From an uncultured Spirochaetaceae bacterium (GTDB lineage Bacteria; Spirochaetota; Spirochaetia; Sphaerochaetales; Sphaerochaetaceae), in NCBI GenBank assembly GCA_944389505.1, contig CALXMP010000018.1, positions 1 through 44,623 on the forward strand: 44,623 nt of DNA, read 5' to 3'. Made by a program: the position numbers and the translations under genes. Position 1 is the first letter of the stretch. Each line of letters begins with the position of its first letter. Under the pieces are notes generated by a model. That model was not told the origin of the DNA and searched no databases. It saw only the letters and a program-made list of their open reading frames with translations. Positions 15,823-25,560 of the stretch are shown in pieces.

Positions 15823-16974
15823 TTAATTAGTATATTTCAGATACTTTTCTAGTAAGCTACACACTCGCTTTGTCTCAAGCCGTACATCATACCCTGCCTT
15901 GCGTATAATATCTGCAGATTCAGAGCTTTTTCTCATGCCAGCAATCTTTTCATTATTATAAATATCTAATATTGCACCAGCCCAAGCAGAAACAAATTCT
16001 GGAGTAATAGGAAGGAAATGGCACTCATTCTTTCGTATATCAAGTTCTTTTGGGATGGTATCACTGAAAAGGCATGGAAGACCTGCTGTCTGAGCCTCTA
16101 TTCCTACAATACCTAATCCCTCGAACTTGCTTGGAAAAGCAAACACGTCGAATGCAGAATAAAACTTTTCAATATCATTGCGAGAACCTGTAAAAATAAT
16201 AGAATCTTCTATCTTATATCCTTCAATCTTCTCTTTTATTTTCGTGAAAAGCTTTTGCTGCTGCACCGCCCCAACAATAATCAGTTTTGCAGCAGGAACA
16301 AGTTTCTTTGCCTCTGCGAAAACATCAATCAGGTATTCTTGATTCTTCTGGAAATCAATCCTCCCCACATTTCCAATCAGAAAATCAGATTCGGCAATAC
16401 CAAGAGATTCCCGTATTTCCTTTCTCCAATCTTCCCTGAATGCAAACTTCTCCGGATATATTCCATTCTTGATTACCTCGAAATCAGAATTCTCCCCAAA
16501 CATCCACTTACCGGCGATATCAGAACAGGCCCATCTTGCAATATTCAGGCTACCAAATCTCTTTCTAAGTGATTTCAGTTCTTTTCTATGACCTACTCTA
16601 TCAAATCCCCTGAATGGATAATTTCTGGCAATATGGCTATGAAGAATTATCTTCTTGAAACTTGAGTATTTCTTCAGCTCACGATGGTAATAGATTGAAC
16701 CAGTACCCATAAGATTCAGAATCAAAAAATCGTAATCTGTATGAGTCTGCAGAAATTCCTTCCAGGCTTTCCTATTCCTAAGATAGAAAACATTACTGCC
16801 TCTTGAATTCACTTCTTCTATATAGCGTTCAGGAAATTCACCTGTTGAGAGATCATATACGAAATCAAACTGGAACTGAGAAGTGTCTATGCATTCGTAC
16901 TGAGTCATTATGTAGGTTTCCCTTCCGCCCACAATCGAAGTCACACCTTCTACCAGCACCTTGATTTTCTTCAT
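15823..16974 (-). CDS. Glycosyltransferase family 4, polysaccharide biosynthesis
   Basis: A 383-residue GT-B transferase of the EPS/capsule type. The N-terminal domain has the loop EGVTSIVGGRETYI (9-22). The C-terminal domain has VGRIDFQKNQEYLI and FPSKFEGLGIVGIEA with the E-x7-E pair E285/E293, which contacts the donor nucleotide sugar. It probably adds a sugar to a lipid-linked oligosaccharide on the cytoplasmic face of the inner membrane; donor and acceptor are unknown. GCAGGT lies just upstream of the ATG. It stands alone on the minus strand, separated on both sides by non-coding stretches. Confidence 0.85.
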   Translation of the reverse strand: MKKIKVLVEGVTSIVGGRETYIMTQYECIDTSQFQFDFVYDLSTGEFPERYIEEVNSRGSNVFYLRNRKAWKEFLQTHTDYDFLILNLMGTGSIYYHRELKKYSSFKKIILHSHIARNYPFRGFDRVGHRKELKSLRKRFGSLNIARWACSDIAGKWMFGENSDFEVIKNGIYPEKFAFREDWRKEIRESLGIAESDFLIGNVGRIDFQKNQEYLIDVFAEAKKLVPAAKLIIVGAVQQQKLFTKIKEKIEGYKIEDSIIFTGSRNDIEKFYSAFDVFAFPSKFEGLGIVGIEAQTAGLPCLFSDTIPKELDIRKNECHFLPITPEFVSAWAGAILDIYNNEKIAGMRKSSESADIIRKAGYDVRLETKRVCSLLEKYLKYTN

Positions 16975-17509
16975 TTACCTGCACCTTCTGAGTTCAGAAT
17001 AATAATTGCATATAGGATCATTTTCATCCAGAGCTAATCTGATTATAAAATCCGCATGGACTTATATTTGATACAGGTTATATAACCCCTGTATGACATC
17101 TATGGAAAAGCACGCTTACCTCTGGAGTTTAAAATTTAATCTGTAACCTTCATTTTTAGATTGCTGGATTAGGAGTGTAATGAACCATGGATTGAAAAAA
17201 GACAGCATCTGCAATCTGTGAGGTTTTCTTCTTCCTAGCAGATAGAATTCTATTCCCTATTCAGTCTCACCATCATCATCTTCTACAATGAATCCATCAG
17301 ATCTTTGAATGACACATTACGCCCTTTTCCATTAAGATATATATTTCTGAAAATGCATCGTATCTCATCACTGACGAAAGATGAACATCCATTCGAAATA
17401 TATTGAAACTCAAGTTTCACGCAATGCCTCAGGATAGCACCCGCAGGAAGAAAAGAAAGCCCGGCAGGTCAGGAATCCTGTCAGGCTATCATCATTGTGA
17501 TAATAGAAA
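16975..17509. other. 535-base non-coding stretch
   Basis: No open frame with coding character was found on either strand. The left end should hold the promoter of the GT4 gene. The right end holds the terminator of the outer-membrane protein gene (17458-17487). The middle is AT-rich with many stops and could be decayed sequence, but no homology is recognisable. Confidence 0.5.
17458..17487 (-). terminator. Terminator after outer-membrane barrel gene
   Basis: AGCCCGGCAGG (17458-17468) and CCTGTCAGGCT (17477-17487) form an 11-base stem with one mismatch and one G-U pair and an 8-base loop. On the minus strand it is followed by TTTCTTTTCTT. It lies 22 bases past the stop of the gene starting at 19195. 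Confidence 0.75.
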
Positions 17510-19195
17510 TTAAAACGGAGAATATGTTAGACCTAGATACATCTGAGGTATGAATACATTCTTATCCTGATGATTCTTATAATTGACATGATAAGCGAAG
17601 GAAACACCACCGAATAGCTCCAGAGAATCATAGAATTCCCACCCAGCATGTGCATTCAATTCAATTGTATGCGCAGGAATTCCTGAAGGTGTGCTCTCAT
17701 ATGGACCTTCGCCACCATCCAATGTCGGGTTGAGAATACCCTTCTCACCCTGCACTTTGTATATAAGCTCTCCATCTATCCAGTAGTTACCATCATAATT
17801 ATCATAATTGGTTCCCAATGCAACTGCGATTGTATCTGGACCAAAAGGGTGCCCAGAGAAATTGATCTCAGGAGCTCTGTTGCTATCCCGGTAGTATCCT
17901 AATATCCAATCATAATTGTAGTTAGGGGTTCTATTACCATTTTCATCAACATTATATTTTTCATTCAGGTATAGGTATGGAGTTGTATAAAGGAATTCAA
18001 ACCAGAATCTAGCAGCTGAATTCCCGAATGTTTCCGTCCAGGAAGCATTTGCAAGAAATCCTAGAGCATTGGGAAGTCCATTAGTCTCCCAAGGCAGAAG
18101 AAACTGATCCATGACCGCCTGCATCGAAACAGACAGCTTGGGTATTATCGTCCATTCAATTTCAATCGATCCAATATTGTTTGCTTCATCGCAATCATTA
18201 ACGATGTTGAGATCATTTGAATTATTGTAATAGTTATGTGCAATCATAAATGGGGTGAAGAAACGGAAATCCAAGGCTGAATCAGCATAATATGTTGAAC
18301 CAAAGTTGAGTACTATCCTAGCTTTATCGGCAATATTGAAATCAAACCTATGAACTATCCTTGTCTGATGCTTTCCACCGAATGACTCTTTCTTGAAAGC
18401 TTCCAACCCTGTCTGGGAATCAAAATGGGTAAGAGACATATCATATGAAAAGAAGTTGCTGTTGAGGCTTATATCAAGAACTTCCTGATAAAGGAAATTA
18501 TCACTTATTATGAGATTGCCAGTAAAACCGGTTCCCATAGAATGCGGCGTACGACCTATGATCACATTAATCCATTTATTACCTACTGAACCTCTTGCCA
18601 ATACAGGAATATTTGATAGCAAGTCAGGGCCTTGGTTCCAAGCTGTTATCCACCCATCGTTCCTGTATGTCGCAATCCAATCAAGACTAGTTATATTCAT
18701 CCCAATCGGAGAAGCGCCACTTAATAAAGGCAAAGCTCCTTCGACAAATACATACCTTCCAAAATTAAAACCGACTCCTAAATCAAGGAAGGGACGTTCC
18801 TCATTATATGGAAGAAAGAAATCACGTCTGTCTTCTATGATTCCTTCTTTACCCTGCATATCCGTAGAAAGGAAAAACTGTGCGGTCAAATCAATATTAT
18901 ATTCCCAAGAGAATGAATTATCGTACCCTGCAACCTTGGAGTATATTTCGTCGAATATTGCCCTGAGTTCTGAATTGAGATTCTCAGTTCTCACTCTATC
19001 GAGAGCAATAAGAAGTTCTTCTCCTGTTACAGGTGTTGCAGACGAGGGGCCTATTACACCACTGCTTATACATAAAATAACGGTTTTTCTGTATTCATCG
19101 TCATTGGCATCATATAATTTCTGATTAGCAGATGAATATAGAAGTTGAGATATGAACAAGAGGAGGCACAAGACAGCAAGGAGTTTGTTTTTCAT
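17510..19195 (-). CDS. Outer-membrane beta-barrel, Wzi-like capsule-assembly protein
   Basis: A 561-residue secreted protein: signal peptide at 1-22, a short alpha-helical N-terminal part (about 25-95), then many amphipathic strands and a final residue Phe, typical of outer-membrane barrels. The segment IGRTPHSMGTGFTGNLIISD resembles the signature GR-x-G-x-G-x-LL-S region of the Wzi family, which holds capsule polysaccharide at the cell surface. The surrounding glycosyltransferase, flippase and sugar genes fit this. The Wzi assignment is by pattern memory and should be treated as probable only. It has its own terminator and a TATATT hexamer six bases before the ATG. Confidence 0.6.
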   Translation of the reverse strand: MKNKLLAVLCLLLFISQLLYSSANQKLYDANDDEYRKTVILCISSGVIGPSSATPVTGEELLIALDRVRTENLNSELRAIFDEIYSKVAGYDNSFSWEYNIDLTAQFFLSTDMQGKEGIIEDRRDFFLPYNEERPFLDLGVGFNFGRYVFVEGALPLLSGASPIGMNITSLDWIATYRNDGWITAWNQGPDLLSNIPVLARGSVGNKWINVIIGRTPHSMGTGFTGNLIISDNFLYQEVLDISLNSNFFSYDMSLTHFDSQTGLEAFKKESFGGKHQTRIVHRFDFNIADKARIVLNFGSTYYADSALDFRFFTPFMIAHNYYNNSNDLNIVNDCDEANNIGSIEIEWTIIPKLSVSMQAVMDQFLLPWETNGLPNALGFLANASWTETFGNSAARFWFEFLYTTPYLYLNEKYNVDENGNRTPNYNYDWILGYYRDSNRAPEINFSGHPFGPDTIAVALGTNYDNYDGNYWIDGELIYKVQGEKGILNPTLDGGEGPYESTPSGIPAHTIELNAHAGWEFYDSLELFGGVSFAYHVNYKNHQDKNVFIPQMYLGLTYSPF

Positions 19196-19201
19196 GTTTA
19201 A

Positions 19202-19209
19202 AATATACA
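19202..19209 (-). promoter_or_regulatory. -10-like element before outer-membrane barrel gene
   Basis: TGTATATT on the minus strand; TATATT ends six bases before the ATG at 19195, which lacks an SD. A TTTCAA lies 17 bases upstream as a weak -35. Near-leaderless architecture. Confidence 0.35.
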
Positions 19210-19370
19210 GGATAGTCTTGTTAATTGAAAGGCATAAAATTACATGACAATATCTATCATTATCATGACGATAATCGAATCGTGATAACTCATCAGATAA
19301 TCAGTCAGATATTCAGTGGTTAATGCAGCATACTCAGGGAATACGCGGTGTACGCAATTATTGAGCTTTT

Positions 19371-19379
19371 TGATATAAT
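19371..19379 (+). promoter_or_regulatory. Extended -10 element before MMPL gene
   Basis: TGATATAAT is a perfect extended -10 and ends seven bases before the ATG at 19387. Transcription from it would begin at about the ATG itself. Confidence 0.4.
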
Positions 19380-19386
19380 AGCGTTC

Positions 19387-21867
19387 ATGGAAGAAAAGAA
19401 AGCAAGCAAATCGTTGTTCGTAAAGGTATTCGAAATTGTTATTAGTTTCATACTGAAATTCAGAATACCTGTACTCATATTCATTGGTGTGATGACTGTT
19501 TTCTTTGCTTACCGATTATTCTCATTGCAGATTGATGCTAACATTTTCAGCTTCACATCAGGAGTGCCTCCTGCTGAATATGTGCCTACTCCAACAAACG
19601 TACCTGATAGAGCTCCTGTATTCTATACACTACCTGATGACTATGTGAAATTCACCCCTGAAGCTTATGGGCATACAGAAAGATCGGAAAACGAAAAGCT
19701 GCAGGCTGATATTCCGGCAAGCATGGTCAATGGAATGGAATATTCTGGTTATCCAGATGGTTTTGTCGTCATTTTCTCATCCTCGCTCCTTTATACACCG
19801 GAAGTGCTGAATCTCTTATCGGATGTAATGGCAGAGCTTGAATCGCTTGATATGGTCGGGCCTTGCCTCTCTCCTTTTGATTTCGTCACAGTACAGAAAA
19901 AAGGTTCCAGGCTTTCCATCATTCCGATTTCCCCGATAAGCGACGGAGAGAGATGGACTGAAGAAAGCGCGGCAATCTTCAAAGATCGCCTTCTGAATGA
20001 TGATATGGCAAGGAACTACCTATACAGCGAAGATGGCAATACAATAATGCTGTATTACAGGACCGCCCACTACAATCAGGCTCAGCAGGATATACTGAAT
20101 TCAATAATTGATCCGCTCAGGGATTATGGCAGAGTTGCAATTAACGGCGGCAGCACGATAATAAACAGAGTAACCTACTACATCTTCAAGGATCTGAGCA
20201 TACTTCTTTCGCTCTGCTTTCTTGTGATTCTTCTGGTATATTTCCTATCATACAGATCTCTCAGAGCTGTTATCATCCCATCATCACTCTCAATAATAGG
20301 CATCATATGGACGCTTGGCATGATGAGCCTACTAGGATTCAAGCTGACAATCGTTTCTATCCTTACGCCATGTCTTGTACTTACGCTTGGATCATCCTAT
20401 TCGGTTCATATGCTATCAGAGTATTTCACAGAGACAAAAGACCCAGAAAAGGCTGTAAATGGTTATGCAAGGATCTCAAAGACAATCCTTTCGGCCTGTC
20501 TGACAACCGTTGTAGGGTTCCTTTCGATGCTGGTATGCAAAACTCCTATGTTCAAAGAGTTCGGGCTTTCTGTATCAATAGGAATTGCGTTCTGTGCTAT
20601 CCTCGCAATCATGTATCTCCCCTCGATATTGTCGCTTCTGCCGCAACCAAAGGCTACTAAGGTCGAAAAGATTGAACATGGAAAGATAATGGGAGGCTTC
20701 CTGAACTTTGTAGAGATAACGGTCACAAAATTTTGGGGTGTCGTACTTGTGCTTGTTGCAGCTTTAATTCTCTGCTTTGCCATCGTGCATGATAAAGTTG
20801 ACTTCAATTCAAACTATGTCGATTACTTCCCACAGAATGATCAGTTCGTGCTCGATACGAAATTCTTTGCCCAGACAATGGGAGGAACAGATCCATATTA
20901 TATGGAAATAGTGGCTCCTGACAGGGAGCCAGGATTCTTCCTTAAATCAGAGAATATAAAGAAAGTATTCGACTACGAAAACAAAGTCATGGAAGCCTGC
21001 CCTGATATCGTGCAGAGCCTGTCATTGCCACAATATGTAGGATTCCTCAATAAAGTATATTCAGACAACAATGACATTCCTGAAAGCAATGGTCTCATAA
21101 ATTTCCTGTACAGGATTCTTCAGATGATGAAATCGCACATTGGTACAAATGTACTCGATATCATAGTCAATGAAGATGCGTCAGTGATAACACTTGCCAT
21201 GAGAAATTATGATGCTTATGAGCAGAACCTCCAGACAACAGCAAGTGCTAGAAGAGTCGAGAACACCCTTGACTATTACAGATACATGCTGCCTGAGGGA
21301 ACAACAACAAAGATATATTGCGGCGCATCTAGCTCAATAAAGGCAAGCGACATGATTGTCGCAGACCAGAATACTGCGACATGGATATCCATGATATGCA
21401 GCATCATTATAGCTTCAATTACCTTGTTCTCTGTTTTCAGAGGATGTGCTTCGATTGTTCCTGTTCTTATCGGAATAATGTTCAACTATATATTCATGTT
21501 CATCACAGACATTCCTTTTGACCTTGTGACAATAGGCTTTTCGTCTATAACATTTGGAGCAGGCATAGACGATGCCTTGCATTATCTTCTCAGATACAAA
21601 TACAACAAAGACTTATATCCGGGGAAAAAGATTGAAGACATAATCACAATAACGATGAATGAGACGGGACGCCCTATAATACTCACAACAGTCTCCATTG
21701 TTGCAGGCATGTGCGTGTTGATATTCGGATCATTCACGCCGATCAAGTACTTCGGTCTATTCATGTCAGTTGCACTTACAATAGCCATGCTCGCTACCCT
21801 ATTTGTGCTTCCTGTTGTGATGATATTGTCGAATAAAATAAAAGACCGATTAATCAAAAGGAATTAA
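19387..21867 (+). CDS. MMPL/RND-superfamily exporter
   Basis: An 826-residue inner-membrane transporter with the duplicated RND plan: helix 1, a large extracytoplasmic loop, five helices, then a second copy of the same. Each half carries the helix-4 region, seen as LGSSYSVHMLSEYF in the first half and FGAGIDDALHYLLRY in the second. The acidic pair is clear only in the second half. Family members move lipids or other hydrophobic molecules using the proton gradient; the substrate here is unknown, but it sits between a Wzi-like barrel and a flippase. The start is uncertain: the ATG at 19387 has an extended -10 right before it and no SD, while a GTG at 19348 has AGGGA seven bases upstream and adds 13 residues. 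Confidence 0.82.
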   Translation: MEEKKASKSLFVKVFEIVISFILKFRIPVLIFIGVMTVFFAYRLFSLQIDANIFSFTSGVPPAEYVPTPTNVPDRAPVFYTLPDDYVKFTPEAYGHTERSENEKLQADIPASMVNGMEYSGYPDGFVVIFSSSLLYTPEVLNLLSDVMAELESLDMVGPCLSPFDFVTVQKKGSRLSIIPISPISDGERWTEESAAIFKDRLLNDDMARNYLYSEDGNTIMLYYRTAHYNQAQQDILNSIIDPLRDYGRVAINGGSTIINRVTYYIFKDLSILLSLCFLVILLVYFLSYRSLRAVIIPSSLSIIGIIWTLGMMSLLGFKLTIVSILTPCLVLTLGSSYSVHMLSEYFTETKDPEKAVNGYARISKTILSACLTTVVGFLSMLVCKTPMFKEFGLSVSIGIAFCAILAIMYLPSILSLLPQPKATKVEKIEHGKIMGGFLNFVEITVTKFWGVVLVLVAALILCFAIVHDKVDFNSNYVDYFPQNDQFVLDTKFFAQTMGGTDPYYMEIVAPDREPGFFLKSENIKKVFDYENKVMEACPDIVQSLSLPQYVGFLNKVYSDNNDIPESNGLINFLYRILQMMKSHIGTNVLDIIVNEDASVITLAMRNYDAYEQNLQTTASARRVENTLDYYRYMLPEGTTTKIYCGASSSIKASDMIVADQNTATWISMICSIIIASITLFSVFRGCASIVPVLIGIMFNYIFMFITDIPFDLVTIGFSSITFGAGIDDALHYLLRYKYNKDLYPGKKIEDIITITMNETGRPIILTTVSIVAGMCVLIFGSFTPIKYFGLFMSVALTIAMLATLFVLPVVMILSNKIKDRLIKRN

Positions 21868-21929
21868 TGGGGTATTCTTTATATTGAAAAAAGTGTTATG
21901 TTAGTCGAGTAAGTTTTGACAGGTTGATA

Positions 21930-23474
21930 ATGGCAAATAATACCAACGAATTCAGATTCAAGAGTTCAACGAGAAATGCAATGACTGCAGTCATTACTCA
22001 GATTGTAATGGGAGTTGTCAGCTTTGTTGAGAGAATGGCATTCAATCAATGCTTCATATCTGATTATCTTGGTTTTTATAGTTTATTCTTAAACATCATT
22101 TCAATTTTATCTGTTGCAGAGCTTGGAATATCGGTAGCAATATCATTTGCATTATATGCACCTTTTGCAGAAGATAATTTTTCAGAAATAACCGCAATCC
22201 TTGCATATTATAAAAAAATATATAGAACAGTAGGAACGATAATACTTGTAGGAGGATTGATATTCATTCCATTCCTGCAATTTCTAGTAAAAACTGACGT
22301 CCCTATGGCTGCCGTTTCTATTTTCTTTGTTATTTTCTTACTCAATACTGTATTTGAGTATTATTTTTCATACAAAACAATTCTCTTCTCTGCTAGTCAG
22401 AGAGATTATGTATCTACATTAATAACTAATTTATGCAGAACAGCGACATATGCCTTACAGATTGCCGTTTCTCTTTTGACTCAGAATTTTTATCTATACT
22501 CGTTATGTTTGTTGACAATAACACTTATCAAATGCTTGATAATCAATTTAATCGCAAACAAAGAGTATAGCTTCATCAAGCAAAAACCTAAAAAGCTAAG
22601 CAAAGAGAGTCGCCATAAAATATTACAAAATGTAAAAGGACTTATTGCAGCTAGGATTGGAACGGTTATCTCAGATTCAACAAACGGAATATTGATAAGT
22701 GCAATGGTTGGATCTTCTATACTTGGTCTATACTCAAATTATCAGATGATAACGTTAGGATTGCTGGGTTTTACCAATATACTTCCGTCTGCAATAACAG
22801 CATCATTGGGTAATGTTGGTGCTACTGAATCAAATGATAATGTTGCAGAAAGCTATAAATACATTGACACATGTTTTTTCATTCTCTATGCACTAATTTC
22901 AATAGTTCTTGTAAATATAATCAATCCAATAATTGCTACGTTTTTTGGTGTAGATCGCTGCTTGCCATTCAGCTCAGCCTTGCTGATCTGCATATATTTT
23001 TATATCCGTAATGTGAAACATTTATTCAACACTTATAAATCCTCCTTGGGGTTATATTGGTATGATAGGTATAGGCCAGTACTCACAGGGCTTTCAGATT
23101 TGATTCTATCTATTTGTCTTGGAAGATTCTTAGGTTTCAATGGAATAATCTTGGGAACAATAATTGCTTATACTTTCATTGACCTTTGGGTTGAGCCATT
23201 GATTATTTTCCATAATGGATTCCATGCAAGTTCTAGAAAAATGATTGCAAAGCAGATGATCCGTTTAGCATTTGTAATATGTATGATGTTAGGAACGAGT
23301 TATATTACTTCAGAAATTCCTGAAAAAGGAATAATAAGCTTATCCTTAAGATTGGTAGTATCTATAATCACAACTAGCATAATATTTTTTATTCTGTTCC
23401 ATAAAAATAAATATGTAAAAGATGCCTATAAAGCAGTAAAAAGATATCTTTTTAAAGATAGTTCCCTAATTTAA
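21930..23474 (+). CDS. Polysaccharide flippase, Wzx/MATE-like
   Basis: A 514-residue integral membrane protein with about 12-14 helices spread along the whole length, Ile/Leu/Phe-rich, and few loops. This is the layout of MOP-superfamily O-unit or teichoic-acid flippases, which move undecaprenyl-linked oligosaccharides across the inner membrane. The N-terminal pattern (RNAMTAVITQIVMGVVSFVERMAF) is typical of the polysaccharide-export branch. The ATG at 21930 has ACAGG six bases upstream; an in-frame TTG at 21924 is less likely. The gene is visibly more AT-rich than the housekeeping genes to the right, which suits an exchangeable surface-sugar locus. Confidence 0.82.
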   Translation: MANNTNEFRFKSSTRNAMTAVITQIVMGVVSFVERMAFNQCFISDYLGFYSLFLNIISILSVAELGISVAISFALYAPFAEDNFSEITAILAYYKKIYRTVGTIILVGGLIFIPFLQFLVKTDVPMAAVSIFFVIFLLNTVFEYYFSYKTILFSASQRDYVSTLITNLCRTATYALQIAVSLLTQNFYLYSLCLLTITLIKCLIINLIANKEYSFIKQKPKKLSKESRHKILQNVKGLIAARIGTVISDSTNGILISAMVGSSILGLYSNYQMITLGLLGFTNILPSAITASLGNVGATESNDNVAESYKYIDTCFFILYALISIVLVNIINPIIATFFGVDRCLPFSSALLICIYFYIRNVKHLFNTYKSSLGLYWYDRYRPVLTGLSDLILSICLGRFLGFNGIILGTIIAYTFIDLWVEPLIIFHNGFHASSRKMIAKQMIRLAFVICMMLGTSYITSEIPEKGIISLSLRLVVSIITTSIIFFILFHKNKYVKDAYKAVKRYLFKDSSLI

Positions 23475-23689
23475 TGATCTTCACCCTCTTATACCAATTG
23501 CCATAAGATCTAAAGATTTTGATATCTTCTGCTGCACAAGCCCTATTTCTATACTTGGAGTACCCATAAATCAGGATACCTTTGTAACTTATGCAAGTGA
23601 TACATATCCCTGTGAATAGAATCATCTGGGGATTAAAAGCAAAAGGCAAAAGGTTGAAATTTGGAACCACATAAAATAAACTTTCTTCC
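23475..23689. other. Short intergenic stretch with possible gene remnant
   Basis: On the plus strand, directly after the flippase, one frame stays open for about 49 codons without a start codon (reading DLHPLIPIAIRSK... then ILGVPINQDTF...) and ends in TAG near 23618. It may be the tail of a decayed sugar-modifying gene. An 84-codon open frame on the opposite strand overlaps it and I do not consider it real. No family can be assigned. Confidence 0.25.
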
Positions 23690-24715
23690 ATGAATAGAAT
23701 TTGCATAGGGTTCCCAGATTATAAAACATTTGATGCTGGGTCAAAAGCAAAAAAAGATGCAGAAAATATTGTAGTTGATTTTCTATCATATGATTTCTTC
23801 TCTCTCTCATGCAAATTCCAGGATTTTCATATTAGCCACTTTCACCCTTTTCTCGAACTATATAATTTACTTCGATTCCCTAAAATAAAAAATTCTATTG
23901 TCTTCGTTCAACAGCCTTTTTCGATTGCTGCATTGGATTTCAATTTTCCAATATTATCAAAATCCAATAAGACAATTGTTCTATCACATGATGTCGATTT
24001 TTTAAGATGGGGGAAATCCAATAAAACCAATGGATTAATTAAGAAGCTAAACAAAGCTTCTTGTGTAATTGCTCACAATGAAAAATATGAAAAGGCTTTA
24101 AGAGAGGCAGGGCTACGAACACCGATAATCAATTTGGAAGTATTTGATTATCTAGTTGACGATAATATTGAAGTACTTTCTAATAGAAAACTCTCTAAAA
24201 CTGTATCATTTGTTGGAAACTTAAATAAATCAGAATTTATTCAAGAATGGGTCAATGATAAAAACAGAAATTTTAATATTGAGCTTATAGGGAAATGGAT
24301 AGATAAAAAACCAGATTGTCCCAATTATGTGTATAAAGGGGTATTCACCCCTGAAGAAACACCGTTTAAAATTGAAGGCTCTTTTGGACTTGTATGGGAT
24401 GGTAGTTCAACTAAATCTTGTATTGGGGCTCTTGGACAGTATTTACGTTATAATTGTCCACATAAAATTTCATTATATCTTGCTTCCTTCATGCCTGTAT
24501 TTGTATGGTCCGAATCTGCAATGGCTGATTTTGTATTATCAAATAATATCGGATATGCCATAAACAGCTTAGATGATATCAATGCAATTCTTGATGATAT
24601 GACTGAATCACAATACCAGACTCTTATAAATAATATAAAGCCAATACAATATAAAATTACTCATGGGGAATATTTGAGAAGCGCCATAAAAAAAGCCGAA
24701 GCTTTATTGATTTAA
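23690..24715 (+). CDS. Gtf3/galactofuranosyltransferase-like glycosyltransferase
   Basis: A 341-residue single-chain transferase. The C-terminal half contains the phrase FGLVWDGSSTKSC, then LGQYLRYNCPHKISLYLA and MPVFVW. This order is characteristic of the Gtf3/WbbI-like group that includes beta-galactofuranosyltransferases. The N-terminal half has ICIGFPDYKTFDAGSKAKKD. The acceptor is probably a lipid-linked glycan made by this locus. No SD precedes the ATG. It is AT-rich like the flippase upstream and probably arrived with it. The family call is moderately secure; donor sugar is unknown. Confidence 0.65.
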   Translation: MNRICIGFPDYKTFDAGSKAKKDAENIVVDFLSYDFFSLSCKFQDFHISHFHPFLELYNLLRFPKIKNSIVFVQQPFSIAALDFNFPILSKSNKTIVLSHDVDFLRWGKSNKTNGLIKKLNKASCVIAHNEKYEKALREAGLRTPIINLEVFDYLVDDNIEVLSNRKLSKTVSFVGNLNKSEFIQEWVNDKNRNFNIELIGKWIDKKPDCPNYVYKGVFTPEETPFKIEGSFGLVWDGSSTKSCIGALGQYLRYNCPHKISLYLASFMPVFVWSESAMADFVLSNNIGYAINSLDDINAILDDMTESQYQTLINNIKPIQYKITHGEYLRSAIKKAEALLI

Positions 24716-24737
24716 GGTTCTTATGAACGAAAAATCC

Positions 24738-25556
24738 TCAAAGGATATTATCTAAGCCTATTCTAGGAAAGACCTCCAAGGCCCCTCCCCTTGTGCAGTT
24801 ATAAATATGGAAATCAAGATTCTTATGCTCTATATCATCCTTGATGCTTTGGAAATCCTTGATCATCAGCTGCCCCTCCCCTTTGATATATGCATTGTTC
24901 TTAACACTGCCCAATCCTTCACAGTAGCTTTTCTTATCAGAACTTGTACCACAATCCGTTCCAAGAAGATAAACTTCTGAGAAACCCATATAGTATGCTA
25001 GCTGGATTATCGTATGAGCGCACGAGCTCCCGGCATAAACATATTCATATGCATCGGTACTTAAAAGGCAATCATGGGCTCTAGTCCTATATTTCCTTTT
25101 CATAGAATTCCGCAGGATAAAATCAATAAAATTTACTTTGAAGTATAGAGCATCCTTTGGCATCCCGGAAATCTCAGACCGACTATATGCTACGGTCGTT
25201 CCGGCAGAAAGCATAGAATCAATCGCAGACATAGTTTCAGAAGTGCATGCCTTCGCATCAGATACGACATAACAATCAGGCCTCCATGCCGTCTTGTCAA
25301 AAAGGCGATAACACCTGTTCATTGAAAATGTATACTCATGATTCTCTGCAAGTAAATCAAGATCCGCAACTTTCAAACTTGGCCCTAGCCCGACAATAAA
25401 GCATCTCCGATTTCTATACTTATCCTTCAACCTAAGAAGGCGACTATCAGGCTTCAATAATCTGAAGCTGATCTTCATATAAAGCAAGCATAGAAATGTG
25501 CAATGCCCCAAGATGAAGTCCAGCAAAGGTGTTATTTTCTCTCTGAATGTTTTCAT
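24738..25556 (-). CDS. DUF115/MptE-like protein of sugar locus, possible glycosyltransferase
   Basis: A 272-residue protein with a hydrophobic N-terminal segment (about 10-33) that could anchor it to the membrane. It has a Rossmann-type motif FIVGLGPSLKVADLDLL (53-69), then SMNRCYR and RPDCYVVSDAK, and later YYMGFSEVYLLGTDC. This series matches DUF115/6-hydroxymethylpterin-pyrophosphokinase-like proteins common in polysaccharide loci. A sialyltransferase of the GT42 type also begins with a GPSL motif and is an alternative, attractive because the two upstream genes make an activated nonulosonate. It follows the cytidylyltransferase gene by four bases, so it is coupled to it and may use its product. 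Confidence 0.55.
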   Translation of the reverse strand: MKTFREKITPLLDFILGHCTFLCLLYMKISFRLLKPDSRLLRLKDKYRNRRCFIVGLGPSLKVADLDLLAENHEYTFSMNRCYRLFDKTAWRPDCYVVSDAKACTSETMSAIDSMLSAGTTVAYSRSEISGMPKDALYFKVNFIDFILRNSMKRKYRTRAHDCLLSTDAYEYVYAGSSCAHTIIQLAYYMGFSEVYLLGTDCGTSSDKKSYCEGLGSVKNNAYIKGEGQLMIKDFQSIKDDIEHKNLDFHIYNCTRGGALEVFPRIGLDNIL

Positions 25557-25560
25557 ATAT

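Noticed and set aside
23452-23706. 84-codon open frame on the minus strand between flippase and Gtf3-like gene
   Set aside because: It overlaps the ends of both genes, has no SD and no family resemblance. The opposite strand shows a more protein-like remnant.
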